Below are positions 9,787 through 21,481 of a stretch of 64,000 nt of DNA, in pieces. Both the position numbers and the translations under genes were made by a program. Source of the DNA: Gigaspora margarita (taxonomy: Eukaryota > Glomeromycota > Glomeromycetes > Diversisporales > Gigasporaceae); contig WTPW01001634.1 of assembly GCA_009809945.1 (NCBI GenBank), forward strand, positions 71,318 to 135,317. The letters run 5' to 3'. The notes below the pieces were generated by a model. The model had not been told where the DNA came from. It saw only the letters and a list, made by a program, of their open reading frames with translations, and ran no database searches. Each line of letters starts with the position of its first letter. Positions within the stretch are counted from its first letter, which is position 1.

Positions 9787-12465
9787 AAGTAAACTGTCTG
9801 AGCTAATGATAACTCTTTAGCTGGATCTCATTTTATAACCACATCATCAGCTTTCACAACGTAAGTCTCAGGATCAACCTCAATCTTTGGCAAAAAAGTG
9901 TTCAATTTCATATCTTTCTTTCCAATATTTAACAATTCTTTACAGTCTGAACCTTCTTCTAAGACCATATTTTTGTACCCTAGATATTGAAGCAAGGCTT
10001 ATAAATGCATAAAAATTCTTTGATGCAGCACCGCCATAAGCAACAAACATTGGTCTTGAAATGACAAGTTGCGGAGTTGGGATTGAAGCGTTCGCGCCAC
10101 CCATTTGTGACCAAACGATTATTCCAGATTTGATTACAATTTCGGGTTTAGTATCAAAGAAAACTGAGAGTACATAACAAGATTGGCGACTTTTCCTATT
10201 TTAATGGAACCAACTAGGTGGCTTAAACCGTTAGCTATTGCTCTAAAATTGAAAAAATACATATATATTTGTTTATTTTAATTTTACAAAAATTACAAGA
10301 AAATAATAACGTACTGTTTAAAGGTATCAGGTATATTTCGTAACATAACGGTTTACCCTGAAATTATCAGCTGGACCATCATTATCGGTGCCTAATCTTT
10401 CTCTTTGTAATTTTTTTTTATGGGCAATTTTTCAAGTTCTAAGTACAACTTCACCTACTCTGCTCATTATACTAACCGCACCCATATCATTCTATATATC
10501 TTCCGCTGCGATAGATTTAGCTCTAATGTGAAATTCAGCAAATGCAATATTCTCAAGAATGTTCCTGTCCAAATGATGACAAACCATCAACATATCAACA
10601 TGTTCTTCAAGCGTATTTGCAGTATAAGGACGCGTAGGATTTGTTAAAGAAGGAATAACATTAGGCTCTCCACAAGCACGAATAATATAAGGACCTCCCT
10701 CACTTTCAGAATGGTAAGCATGAATGGTACGATTTTTAAATGCAGCAATGGTCTACTCAACAAATCCTAATTCATTTAGGGTATCGGTATGGATATTTAC
10801 CTTTAAAATTTAAAAAAATGTACGAAAATTAATAATGCTGAATGGAAATTTTAATAAATTCTTGTATTATTATTTACCTGTACGTCATACTCTTCATCAC
10901 ACTTAAACATGTATCAATAACTTTTGGTGTGTACCCAATCTTCATGTATTTCAAACCCATGACACCAGCTTTAATCTGTTCTCTTAATGCTTCTGGATCA
11001 GAGGCATTGCCCTTGCCAGTAAAACCGAAATTCATTTGAATGTCATCTGTGGAGGAAAGCATCATTTCGACGTTTGTCGCTCCGGGTGCACAGGTTGTCG
11101 CATTTGTTCCAGTATTTGGACCAGCACCTCCACCAATTAAAGTTGTGATACCTGATGAAAGAGCCTGTAAATATAAAATAAAGACAAGTTAGCAAATATA
11201 TATATATATAATCCATATTCCAGAAAAATCCTACCACCGGCATGATTTGTGGACAAATAAAGTGAAAATGACAATCAAAAGTACCAGCAAGAGCTTCTGT
11301 AGTGGCATCAACGACCATGTCAGGAGTTACACCATCCATCATATCGGGATTACCAGCTTTACCAATGCCTGCGATATGACCGCCCTTAACACCAATATTA
11401 GCCTGTTGAAAAATAATGATCGTATGTTAACGCAAGCTATGCAAATGTAAAGGTAAAAGCTGAACTACAAACTTTATAAATTCCACTCCAATCAAGCGTT
11501 AGTGATAACCAAGTCTAAAGCATCAGTATCCGTTACAGAAGTTGATTGGCCTATTCCTTTTCTCAAGACTTTACCACCACAAAATTTGCATTTATCGCCA
11601 TATACAGTGTAATCTTTTTCAATTTCCGACCACAAAATTTGCATTACACAGTCTCAATCGATCGCCAACGGTTGGGCCATAAATATCAGCATAAGCAACT
11701 CGGTCAATGGAATGATAAAGATTTATCGTTTTGTGGATGGTGTGAAAGCCTTTATTGATAAGAAGAACTTTGACGAAAAAATCAAGTTTAGAATGATCGA
11801 CAACACTGCACGCAAGATCGTTTCCACTAGAGATATATTTCTTTCCGCCGATATCAACACGAGTTACAGTCTTTGCGTCACCAGGTTCGAAACATCAAGT
11901 CTTTTACCATAGGCTAGATGCCTATCAAACGAAATTGCAGGTTTGGTTTCGATGAAATGATAATGTGAGCCAATCTGAATAATGATTGGATCATAAACAT
12001 AATGTAAATGCTATACTTATCGAAATATATTAAATGGCATACCTGAATAGGCTTATCACCACAATTAGTAACTTTGGCAGCTACCCGATACCTTCCTTCG
12101 TTTAATATAATTTTACCAGGTTTAACCACTATAGCCTAGGAGCAGGTAAGAAGCACCAATAAAGAGCAAGTTCCAAGTTACCATCATCAGAACAAATTGG
12201 GTTGTGTACTGTTACCAGATACGTTCCATCCGGGAAAATACCACCTTCGACTTGAACTTCACATAACGTTTCTAAAACATCCGGTTGAACATGACGTCTT
12301 CCAAGCAATTGCTTTCCCAAGTTCATTAAGTCGGCTACAGAATAAGTCCCATAGCGTAGCCTCTGTGTGGTTTAATTTTACACCACGAGCGAGACGCTTC
12401 TGGGTTAAGAATCCAACTTGATTAAGTATTAATATGTCGAGTTCACGCGGAACTAACTTCATTAT
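9787..12465 (-). pseudogene. Urease pseudogene (minus-strand copy), nearly full length
   Basis: Start [20 protein letters not shown] at 12462 is the conserved gamma-domain N-terminus. The beta domain follows ([40 protein letters not shown]), then [17 protein letters not shown] text, [32 protein letters not shown], and the nickel-site region [10 protein letters not shown] (normally HIH). Next come [20 protein letters not shown] and AGVMGLK (the lysine normally carbamylated), [15 protein letters not shown], and a C-terminus near 9787 ([12 protein letters not shown]). Introns lie at about 11405-11475 and 11166-11230. Lesions: about 12 residues of the gamma domain (the ALIASQLLELIRD region) are deleted with a frame change; the HEDWG motif after the lysine is out of frame; further stops occur. 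Length matches the about 830-residue family. Not functional as assembled. Confidence 0.9.
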
Positions 12466-12553
12466 TTTGTTGGGTTAAAAAAGATTATTAAAAGGGAGGA
12501 ATTGAATTGAAATTTTTTATTAAAAAATACGAAGGTTCGAAACGCCTTAAAAA

Positions 12554-12680
12554 GGGGTCGTTTAAAGCGGAGCAGATTCTTATAATACATTTTATCGAAT
12601 TAACTTTAGGGTTAGCCCTAACCCTAAAGTTAATTCGATAAAATGTATTATAAGAATCTGCTCCGCTTTAAGGCGACCCC
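12554..12680. repeat. Palindrome centred on telomere-like repeats (copy P1)
   Basis: Arms GGGGTCG.TT.AAAGCGGAGC and its complement meet at TTTAGGGTTAG-CCCTAACCCTAAA (12605-12628), head-to-head telomere-like units. About 127 bp; related copies at 13996-14097 and 32914-33039. Confidence 0.85.
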
Positions 12681-12775
12681 CACATATGTATGATACATAT
12701 GTGGAAATTTACTGGACAATCTGGTGACACTAATATTTCTTTTAAGAGAAGATATAATTTTCTTGATCAGGTCAA

Positions 12776-12853
12776 GCACTCATAGCACAGTGGCCTAGGC
12801 GGTATTCCCTGGCGTAAGACCGAGATCGGGAGTTCGATACTCCCAGGCACCAA
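12776..12853 (+). other. tRNA-like (SINE-like pol III) sequence
   Basis: The segment has an A-box-like TAGCACAGTGGCCTAGGCGG, a perfect T-arm GGGAG-TTCGATA-CTCCC (B box) and a 3' side AGGCACC, followed by TTTT-rich sequence. The 5' acceptor strand and anticodon stem do not pair, so it is tRNA-derived rather than a functional tRNA gene; isotype cannot be assigned. Related segments: 12918-12986 (-), about 14198-14250 (+, internally deleted), 15075-15150 (+), 15950-15995 (-), 30805-30890 (+), 32465-32510 (-). Confidence 0.6.
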
Positions 12854-12917
12854 CCGTCTTTTATAATTTTTAATAATTTTTAAAATTTAAAATTGTTAAA
12901 AATTATAAAAGACGGTT

Positions 12918-12986
12918 GGTGCCTGCGGGTATCGAACTCTCGATCTTCAGGTCTTACGCCAGGGAATACCGTTGTTCTATGGGCCC
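12918..12986 (-). other. tRNA-like sequence, convergent partner
   Basis: Minus strand reads GGTATTCCCTGGCGTAAGACC then GAAGATCG.GAGTTCGATAC and CCGCAGGCACC. It faces the tRNA-like segment at 12776-12853 across an A/T hairpin (AACCGTCTTTTATAATTTTT and complement), so a read-through RNA of the pair would fold into a long hairpin. Confidence 0.55.
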
Positions 12987-12991
12987 CTCCA

Positions 12992-13628
12992 GGAGGCAAT
13001 CCCTATACTTACTTTTTGATACACTTAAATGTACCCTTTCTTTTTTTGAGATACGGGGAGATCTGACGATTTAAAAAAATCACGCTATAAATCGACCAAT
13101 GGGATTACGGGTAAAATTCTAAAGAAATTTATAAGAAAGTTTAAGGTCTTCTCAATTGAAACTCAATTTTCTTTATGCTAACCTTAATTAAATGTTTAAC
13201 GAAGATTGCAGAGAAGAAAACTAAGATTCCAAAGGTGGTAAGATCACCAAGATTGGCTCAGAATATCGCGAGAATTGAGTAAAAAACTTTAAAGTTTCTT
13301 AAAAAATTTAATGAAATTGTGAAATGTTTTTAACACATATTTCGTGATACACTAAGCCGATTTTGATAATCTTACTACCAATAAAATGGTAAGTTCCTTT
13401 TCTACAACTTTAACTAGAAGTTCAAGTATGATTGGCATAATAAAAAAAAAATTAGATTTGATTAAAAAAATTCAAGCTTTGTTATAGATTTCTTTAGAAT
13501 CTTACCTGCAATCTCATTGGTCGATTTTTTTAAAATCGTCTCTCAAAAACGTAATAGGACTTTTTGGGGTACATTTAGGTGAATCAAAAAGTAGGTGCAG
13601 GTGTATCAAAAATGAAAGTTTTGCCTCC
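12992..13628. mobile_element. MITE with GGAGGCAA...TTGCCTCC termini
   Basis: Inverted ends share GGAGGCAA, then TACTTACTTTTTGATACAC-like and TTAAATGTACCC-like motifs in matching order. The 637-bp element lies in the arm of palindromic unit 1. Further internal inversion: AATCGACCAATGGGATTA-like near 13090 against CAATCTCATTGGTCGAT near 13510. Target duplication ambiguous because CTCCAGGAG surrounds both ends. Confidence 0.7.
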
Positions 13629-13995
13629 AGGAGTCTAGACATTTTTGTAATAACGTGACCATCACGTGGTGTGGCGCAATTCGTATTAAATCACGTTTCG
13701 TGTTTCGACATTTTTATGTGGTTTTCAAGCGATTTAAACACTTGTTTTGGAGTATTTTCGCTCTTTTCTCTTTTTTTCTTCTTGCACACGTGTTTTGTTT
13801 TGATGTAAGACTGATCCGGGAAGATCAAAATTTACGTTCCCGATTGGTTAATTCTCATGCGCCATGTCACGTTACTGTAAAAGCGTCTAGACCCCTAGTG
13901 CGGTTCTGTGCTATGAATGCTTGACCTGATCTAGAAAATTATATCATCTCTTAAAAGGAATATTAGTGTCACCACATTTTTTTATCATACATATG

Positions 13996-14097
13996 TGGGG
14001 TCGTCTGAAGCGGAGCAGATTCTTATAATACATTTTATCTAATTAACTAGTTAATTCGATAAAATGTATTATAAGAATCTGCTCCGCTTTGGGACCC
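13996..14097. repeat. Palindrome P2 (without the telomere-like core)
   Basis: Same arms as P1 (GGGGTCGTCTGAAGCGGAGC and complement) but the centre is GAATTAACTAGTTAATTC-like without TTAGGG. It is embedded in the CATACATATGTGG sequence that joins units. Confidence 0.85.
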
Positions 14098-14792
14098 ATA
14101 TGTATGACACATATGTGAAATTTAACTGGACAATCTGGTGACACTAATATTCCTTTTAAGAGATGATATAATTTTCTAGATCAGGTCAAGCACTTATAGC
14201 ACAGTGGCCTAGACGGTATTCCCTGGCGTAAGACGGGTTCGATACTCCCAGCACCAACCGCCTTTTATAATTTTTAATATTTTTTTGAAATTTAAAATTG
14301 TTAAAAATATGTGCCTGCGGGTATCGAACTCCCGATCTTCAGGTCTTACGCCGGGAAGAGAAAATAGCCAATCGGAGAGTGCAAAGTTTGACTATTCCGG
14401 ATCAGTCCAATGAAGAATCCGAACACGCGTAAAAGAAGAAAAAGGCGAAAATATACAAAACCAAATGTTTAAATCGATCTTGGTGCACTTATTAAAAATG
14501 ACGAGAATGAAATTTTACATATAATAAACATCATTCTAATCCTATAGCACCTAATGTTAAGGCCTTAACTCTAAAATTTTATCTCACGCACTTAGTTTAT
14601 TTACAAAATAGGATTTTGTGTAGATAAGTAAAATGAAGGAATACCGCCTAGGCCACTGTACTATGAGTGCTTGACTTGATCTAGAAGTTCTATCATCTCT
14701 TAAAGGAATATTAGTGTCACCAGATTGTCTAGTTAAATTTCCACACACATATATCATACATATGTGGAAAACTAACAACGCCCTTAGCTCTC
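14098..14792. repeat. Palindromic unit 2
   Basis: Same order as unit 1: CTGGTGACACTAATATTCC at about 14130, a shortened tRNA-like segment (about 14198-14250), A/T hairpin, reversed tRNA-like remnant (14310-14360), a 200-bp segment with CAATCGGAGAGTGCAAA, and the reversed GGCCACTGTACTATGAGTGC and TTAGTGTCACCAG end (14650-14722). A 70-codon minus frame here is a repeat artefact. Confidence 0.7.
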
Positions 14793-15003
14793 CCACAAAA
14801 TTTTTACGCCCACGTGATTTTAACCAATCAAAATTGTAAAAATCTTCTAACCCTAACCCTAACTATAACGTGGTTTTCTTAGCTTTAATTTTACGCGTAA
14901 GTTTTTTACTTAGAAAACAAAACACATTTTTTTGACTGTCACATTACACCTGATCCTAAATTTTGATTGGTTAAAATCACGTGGGGTAAAAATTTTGTGC
15001 CAC
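14793..15003. mobile_element. MITE with CACGTG termini and telomere-like core
   Basis: Ends CCACAAAATTTTTACGCCCA...CACGTG and the inverse CACGTGGGGTAAAAATTTTGTG; both continue with ATTTTAACCAATCAAAATT in inverted orientation. The interior contains CTAACCCTAACCCTAAC (14847-14863), about three telomere-type repeats. Confidence 0.75.
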
Positions 15004-16373
15004 TAATAAAACAAACTGAAAAATCTGGTGACACTAATATTCCTTTTAAGAGATGATAAAATTTTCTTGATCAGGTCAAGCACTCATAGCACAGTGGCCT
15101 AGGCGGTATCCCCTGGCGTAAGACCGAGATCGGGAGTTCGATACTCCCAGTAGGGTGAGGGGCACAGGGTTCTTGGGCATGCCCTCTCTTGTGCATGCCC
15201 ATGTGCATGCCCAGAGGCATGCCTTTAAGCTAAAAGGCATGCCCATTTCATTTGATATTTAAAAAGTGTATATTTAGCAAACATGTTTTCTAATTGGTTA
15301 ATATTAACTATACTAAAAATTTATATAGTAAACCCTCTATAATTGCATTTTATCAGTAAAAAATATTTTATAAAGATCTATATTTGACTTTAATAAATTA
15401 TTTTAAAGTTTTTTTTGTATTGATAAATAAGATTTAAATTATTTCATTAATAATTAATTTATAAACAATTTAAGATTATTTTACAGATAATAATTTGCAG
15501 TTTTCAAACAGTTTATATAAAAGCTTTTTTTTTTATAAATTGTACTAAGCTTAATTCTAAACCACAATAACTATAATTATTTTATTTATAAATAAGTTGT
15601 TAATAAGAAATAGTCATTGATATAAATATGTTAATAAATTAGTATCTATAAAATAATTATGTCTGTGAACCAAGATGCTTGTAAAATAATTATCTATAAA
15701 ATGAGTGGCACCAGATCAAATAATATATACTTCTAGAAGTTATAATAAAATGTGTTTATAGAGAGTGCACTTATATAAGAATAGCTATATATAATATAAG
15801 GGCATGCCTGAGGGGCATGCCTTTAGTTCAAGGCATGCCCCCCTGGGCATGCCCAAAAATTTTCATGTGCCCCTCACCCTAACTCCCAGGCACCAACCGT
15901 CTTTTATAATTTTTAATAATTTTTAAAATTTAAAATTGTTAAAAATTATGTGCCTGCGGGTATCGAACTCCCGATCTTCAGGTCTTACGCCAGGAAGAGA
16001 AAATAGCCAATCGGAGAGTGCAAATTTTGACTATTCCGGATCGGCCCAATGAAGAATCCGAACACGCGTAAAAGAAGAAAAAGGCGAAAATATGCAAAAG
16101 CAAATGTTTAAATCGATATTGGTGCACTTATTAATAATGATTAGAATGAAATTTTACATGTAATAATCATCATTCTAATCCTATAGCACCTAATGTTAAG
16201 GCCTTAACTCTAAATTTTTATCTCATGCCACTGTACTATGAGTGCTTGACCTGATCTAGAAATTCTATCATCTCTTAAAGGAATATTAGTGTCACCAGAT
16301 TGTCTAATTAAATTTCCACACATATATCATACATATGTGGAAAATTAACTGAAAAATCTGGTGACACTAATAT
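15004..16373. repeat. Palindromic unit 3
   Basis: CTGGTGACACTAATATTCC at about 15025, tRNA-like segment 15075-15150, then (after the hAT MITE) CAGGCACCAACCGTC, A/T hairpin, reversed tRNA-like segment (15950-15995), CAATCGGAGAGTGCAAA segment, reversed ATATTAGTGTCACCAG, and CATACATATGTGG. The beginning of a fourth unit (to 16373) is cut by the 14.4-kb element. Confidence 0.7.
15151..15881. mobile_element. hAT MITE with GGCATGCC subterminal repeats
   Basis: Perfect 15-bp terminal repeats TAGGGTGAGGGGCAC / GTGCCCCTCACCCTA and a perfect 8-bp target duplication ACTCCCAG (15143-15150, 15882-15889) lying in the T-arm of the tRNA-like sequence. GGCATGCC/GGGCATGCCC words recur at both ends, probably transposase-binding sites. 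The 731-bp element has an A/T-rich interior and no gene. Confidence 0.93.
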
Positions 16374-16614
16374 GGGGTGCCTCCTATTAAAAGGGCCCAT
16401 TTTTAAATTTTAAAAATTTTTTTTTATTTTATTTTTCAATAGATATGTATTCAAAGAAAATTTTTGCTATAAGTCACAAAGGCACTTTACATAATAAAAA
16501 GATCGGTAAAATGCAAAAAAACTAAAAGCGTTATAGAAATTTAAAAATAGAAACTAACGATTTCGGGATCTTCGAGAATCTAAAAGAAATGTAGATCTCA
16601 TNAAAATTAGAAGT

Positions 16615-16790
16615 TAAACAAACACGTTACAAAAAGTTAAAATTACACGTTAAAAAAAGTCATACAAAACGCGTCAAAAAGTTAAAATTACGCGTCAAAN
16701 AGTTAAAAATTATACGTCAAAAAGTTAAAATAACACGTCAAAAAGTTAAACTAGACTAGTTAAAAAGTTAGGTAAATTGATATCATACGT
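16615..16790 (+). repeat. Short-period minisatellite
   Basis: About seven copies of a 20-24-bp unit of the form ACGTCAAAAAGTTAAAATT, with single N positions. Confidence 0.85.
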
Positions 16791-16959
16791 TAAATTTTTT
16801 GTATCAATTTTTTTTTTTAAGCATTAACTAAATTCGAGTCGATTTGTTTTAAAGCTTCAAGTGCCCAAAAGTCTTCTTTTAAATTTAAAGTGGATTGAGA
16901 ACTACTACTTGTAATGAAAGTCTTAAATTTTAATTGAACTANCTAAAACAAACTGCTTG

Positions 16960-19060
16960 CCATTGACGTATTGTTAATAGATCCTTACGAACGTAACAAG
17001 ATAATTAATTGGCTTGTTGCGACGGTTGTGCGCAGGTTAGGGGCGCATGATAGATTGGTAAAGGTAATTAAAGTTATTATTACTGGATTTTGTCAAAAAC
17101 TACTAGTAGAGGTCTTTTTTTTTTTAATTCCAGTGGATTTTGTTCATAACGAAGGTAAATTTCAAGTGGATTGAGTCTGATAACTACAGTCTTTTAATTC
17201 GGGTGAACTTTTTCAACAACTACCAGTAACATGCGCGAGTTAGGGGCGCATGACAGATTGGTGAAGGTAATCAAAGTCATTTTTTAATTTCTGTGGATTT
17301 GTTTCAAATACTACTATTGTTCTTTTCAATTTTGAGTGGATTGAGTTTGGTACTTTAAATTCAGTTCAAACTACCAGTAATGAAGGTCTTTTCTAATTCT
17401 GCGAATTGTTCAAAGCTACTATTGTTGGAATTAATGTTGTAAATGATCTTTACGGACGTAACATGTTAATTGGTTGGTTACGACAGTCAGGCGCGGGTTA
17501 GGNGCGCANGACAAATTAGTGAAGGTAATTAAAGTCATTTGTTGGATTTGGTTCAAATACTACTATTGTTCTTTTTAATTTGAGTGGATTGGGTCTGGTA
17601 ACGAAAATATTTAAATTTAAGGTCTTTTCTAAATCCTGTGAATTGTTCAAGCTACTATTGTTGGAATTGATGTTGTGAATGATCTTTACGGACGTATGTT
17701 AATTGGTTGGTTACGACGGTCATGCGCGGTTAGGGGCGTATGACATGAATTGGTAAAGGTAATTAAAGTCATTTGTTGATTCTGTGGATTTGGTTCAAAT
17801 ACTACTATTGGTCTTTTCAATTTTGAGTGGGTCCGGTAACGAAAATCTTTGGACTTGGTTCAAACTACCAGTAATGAAGGTCTTTTCTCTTTACGGACGT
17901 AACAAGTTAATTGGTTGGTTACGACGGTTATGCGCGGGTTAGGGGCGCATGACAAATTGGTGAAGGTAATNNNNNNNNNNNNNNNNNNNNNNNNNNNNNN
18001 NNNNNNNNNNNNNNNNNNNNNNNNNNNNNNNNNNNNNNNNNNNNNNNNNNNNNNNNNNNNNNNNNNNNNNNNNNNNNNNNNNNNNNNNNNNNNNNNNNNN
18101 NNNNNNNNNNNNNNNNNNNNNNNNNNNNNNNNNNNNNNNNNNNNNNNNNNNNNNNNNNNNNNNNNNNNNNNNNNNNNNNNNNNNNNNNNNNNNNNNNNNN
18201 NNNNNNNNNNNNNNNNNNNNNNNNGGCGCATGACAAATTGGTGAAGGTAATTAAAGTCATTTGTTGATGCCTGTGGATTTGATTCAAACACTACTATTAT
18301 TCTTTTCAATTTTGAGTGGATTGGGTCTGGTAACGAAAATCTTTAAATTTGGTTCAAACTACCAGATAATGAAGGTCTTTTCTAAATCTTGCGAATTGTT
18401 CAAAGCTGCTATTGTTGGAATTGATGTTGTGAATGATCTTTATGGACGTAACATGTTAATTGATTGGTTACGACAGGTTAGGGATGCATGAGCAAATTGG
18501 TGAAGGTAATTAAAGTCATTTTTTGATTTTTGTGGATTTGGTTCAAATACTACTATTCTTCCTTTAAATTTTAAGTGAATTGGGTTTGGTACTTTAAATT
18601 CAGGTGGATTTGGTTCAAACTACCAGTAATAAAAGTCTTTTTTAAATCCTGCGAATTGTTCAAAGTTACTATTGTTGGAATTGATGCAATTACTACTATT
18701 GTCTTAATTTCAGGTGGATTGGGTTTGGCAACGATGTTTTCTTTAAATTTGGGTGAATTGTGTTCAAAAAATACCAGAAACGAAGTTNNTTTTAAATTTC
18801 AGTGAATTGGTTCAATAGCTGCTATTATTTGTTAGAGAAATGTATTGTTAANAATTTTACAGATGCAATAATAAAATCATGGATTTGGTTCAAATACTAC
18901 GTACTGTCTTTATTTAGGTTGATTCNGTCTGNTAACAANGTGTCTTTTAAATTTTGGTGTATTGTATTCAAAAACTATCAGAAACATCTAAATTCGGTTC
19001 AATAGCTATTAGTAGATGTATTGTTAATGATCTTTACAAATGTAACTATGAATTAGTTTG
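16960..19060 (+). repeat. Left subterminal minisatellite array
   Basis: Repeats of roughly 200-290 bp with phrases GATTTGGTTCAAATACTACT, GAATTGTTCAAAGCTACTAT, ATCTTTACGGACGTAAC, GGTTGGTTACGAC and ATGCGCGGGTTAGGGGCGCATG. At least seven copies of the last motif are visible (about 17030, 17233, 17490, 17723, 17931, 18225, 18473). ATGCGC/GCGCAT can pair around a GGGTTAGG loop. Short frames here, including those spanning N, are not genes. Confidence 0.9.
17971..18224. other. Assembly gap (N run)
   Basis: 254 consecutive N inside the minisatellite array; array copy number is therefore uncertain. Confidence 0.99.
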
Positions 19061-19869
19061 TTACATGAATTAGCATGCATAACAGATTAATTAATAGATT
19101 TAGTTTGTAAACTGCTATTGTATTGAGACNCCAGATTATGCGATTTGAAATGCATCGTAGTGCGATGTGATAAATTTAATTGTGCGATATTTATGCAAGG
19201 AACCATATACATATTTCGTATTGTTATAATTTTGATCTATAATTGTATAATGTGATAATTGTTGATTTAAAGAAATTCAACAATTATATACATATGCTTT
19301 TATTATGCGCTTAAAATTCACTAAATTTAGTACAAATTAGTCGCATTTTATGTGCCTATTATGTGATTGCATCTGTCCGGTGTCTCTACTATTGTATAAT
19401 AGTTTATTGTTTAAAAAAAAATTTGTGGATTAGGTTCAAAAACTACTAGTGCTCAATTTTTGTTAAAAGTAAATTAGTCAAAATCAACAATTAAAATTTC
19501 TTAATTTGAACAAATTTTGTTTAAAGTTATTATGACAAATCTTTTTTATTCTGTGCATTTGGGTAATTATAGCTTATTGTTATCATTATTGTAATTTAGA
19601 TATCACGTATATAAAATAGCATTATGTGCATTATGCATACTCATAAAATTGTATTGACTTTTCTTCACTATTAAATGATTATTAGAAAGTTAATAAATAG
19701 TATTTCACATGTTAATATAGAATTTAATTAATTTTGTTTTTTTATTTTATAAAATTATTATTTATTAATTGTATAATTATTGTAAATTAAAATTTAATTA
19801 TAAATATAATGTAATCATTTTATGATATTTAAAATTTATTTTTTAAAAATTAAATTTTATTTTGCAAAA
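19061..19869. other. AT-rich leader region, no gene seen
   Basis: Transition from degenerate array sequence to A/T-rich sequence upstream of the DUF7869-type gene. It may hold that gene's promoter; no specific element is identifiable. Confidence 0.4.
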
Positions 19870-21021
19870 ATGTCTAATTTTTCTTTAAACAAAAGTATTT
19901 TTGAAGAAACTCATAAAGAAAATATTCAATTGCAAACTGATCTTTCAAGTTTACAATTTCAATATTTAGATCAAGAAAATATTAATTTATTATCATTAGA
20001 TAATTCTGATATTCTTGAAATTTCAGAAAGTAATCTTTTAGAAAATGAAATTTGGACTGAAGAAGAAATTATTAAATTTAAAATGTTATATCAAAAACAA
20101 AAGATATTCTGGAAAAACAAGGAAGAAATTATTAAATTTAAAATGTTATATCAAAAATCAAAAGATGTTCTGGAAAAACAAAATGATGATATTACTTTAT
20201 TACAAAATAATGAATTTAAAAAATCTTTTGATAAAGAATGTTGTGAAAAAAATTGTTTACAAAGTCAATGTGATTATTCACTAGCTTTATTGAGGCATTT
20301 AAATTTTAAAAATCTTTCTAAATCTTTTCAAGATATGTATTTATTAGGTATTATTTCAGCTACTAAATGACCTGAAGTAGTTTGAAATTTAATAAAATCT
20401 AAGCTTTCAACTGAATATATTTTTGAAGGAAAACCAATTTGTTTAAATGCTTTCAAAATAATTTATGATTTAGGAGAAAAAAGATGGAAAAATTTAAGAG
20501 CACATTTTACAGAGAATGATATATAAAAAAACATAGTAATCTTGGAAAAAAAGAAAATAAAGCAATATCATTTGAAACAGTATTTAATGTTATTACTTTT
20601 ATAGCAAACTATTCTAAACAAAATGGATTGCCATCTCCAGGTATTACAATTATTCAATTAATTATAATTATTTAATTTATTTATTTATTAATTAATATAT
20701 ATAAATTAGGATGAAGTTTTCAAGATAATACTAATACAATTATATATTAACTAGCAGATATTACTTATTCTTCATTATACATTTAATATATGGAAGCAAT
20801 AGAAAATAGTGATTAATATAGAATATGCTCAACAACTTTGATAGAATTTGGAAAAATTTTTACCACATATCAAAAAATTAATACCAAGAAGTGATTTATG
20901 TTTAAAGTGTAAAAATATGAGATTTAATACTAATTATTGGACAGTAGAAGAAAAAGAATCTAATGTATTAAAATGGGCTCATAAAGAAAGAGAAAATTAT
21001 TAGTAAATAAATTTGGTTATT

Positions 21022-21039
21022 TTTATTTTATTAAATAAT
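21022..21039 (+). repeat. LINE target-site duplication, left copy
   Basis: TTTATTTTATTAAATAAT is repeated exactly at 24367-24384, bracketing the LINE. Confidence 0.9.
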
Positions 21040-21185
21040 TTTTTTTTTTTAACTTTAGTAACCTAGCGCTAACTTTATTAATTTAATAAAATATACTAAA
21101 AAATTATTTTAATACACTATAAACTAAATACTTTGGCTATGCTATATAACCCGGCGAACTTCAAAAGTGCCCAAGTATGGTTACT

Positions 21186-21364
21186 AGGACCCCGAAATAT
21201 ACATAGATAGGTCAGGTTAATTATAGGGTTACTAAAAAAGGAAAGATCTGCAGAAAAAACTTCAAAAATAAGCAAAAAATTACTATAAATAGAAAAGATC
21301 TGCATAAAAAACCTCAAAAATAAGCAAACTCATACCTGACCTATCTATGTATATTTCGGGTCCT
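21186..21364 (-). mobile_element. Small GGACCCCG MITE, inverted copy
   Basis: Same element as 4622-4799 in opposite orientation (internal GCAGATCTTT and CAAAAATAAGC motifs reversed). It is flanked by GGTTACT on both sides (7-8-bp duplication) inside the LINE 3' region. Confidence 0.88.
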
Positions 21365-21481
21365 GGTTACTGCACTGATGTTTGTCTACTAGGGGTCTGC
21401 ATAAGTTATTGACCTTATGCTTTCCCGAGGTTACGACGAGGTGCTCAGTTTCCTTTTTAGTCCAAATTAATCTTTTGACCA

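Larger units (their letters stand above)
12681..13995. repeat. Palindromic unit 1 with convergent tRNA-like sequences
   Basis: Left arm: CCACATATGTATGATACATA, then CTGGTGACACTAATAT and TTTAAGAGAAGATATAATTT, then a tRNA-like segment. The right arm repeats these in reverse, ending GAATATTAGTGTCACCA (about 13960-13975) and CATACATATGTGG. Between 13640 and 13900 the arm is homologous to 15995-16110 and 14350-14480 on the other strand. The 89-codon frame at 13655-13924 lies in this repeat and is not a gene. Split by the MITE at 12992-13628. Confidence 0.7.

Noticed and set aside
10420..10647. 75-codon plus-strand frame and similar frames at 11247-11912 and 12197-12421
   Set aside because: Shadows of the minus-strand urease exons.
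9787..12465. Intact urease gene on the minus strand
   Set aside because: Gamma-domain deletion with frame change, HEDWG out of frame and additional stops.
12776..12853. Functional tRNA gene
   Set aside because: Good T-arm but the acceptor and anticodon stems do not pair and copies are multi-locus and inverted; called tRNA-like only.
13655..13924. 89-codon frame with a hydrophobic stretch
   Set aside because: Lies in the arm of a palindromic repeat that is non-coding and frameshifted in its other copies.
17860..18309. 149- and 119-codon frames across the N run
   Set aside because: Their length comes from N translated as X; flanking codons are minisatellite sequence.
16960..19060. CRISPR array
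   Set aside because: Units are 200-290 bp, diverged, without short uniform repeats and unique spacers; eukaryotic context.
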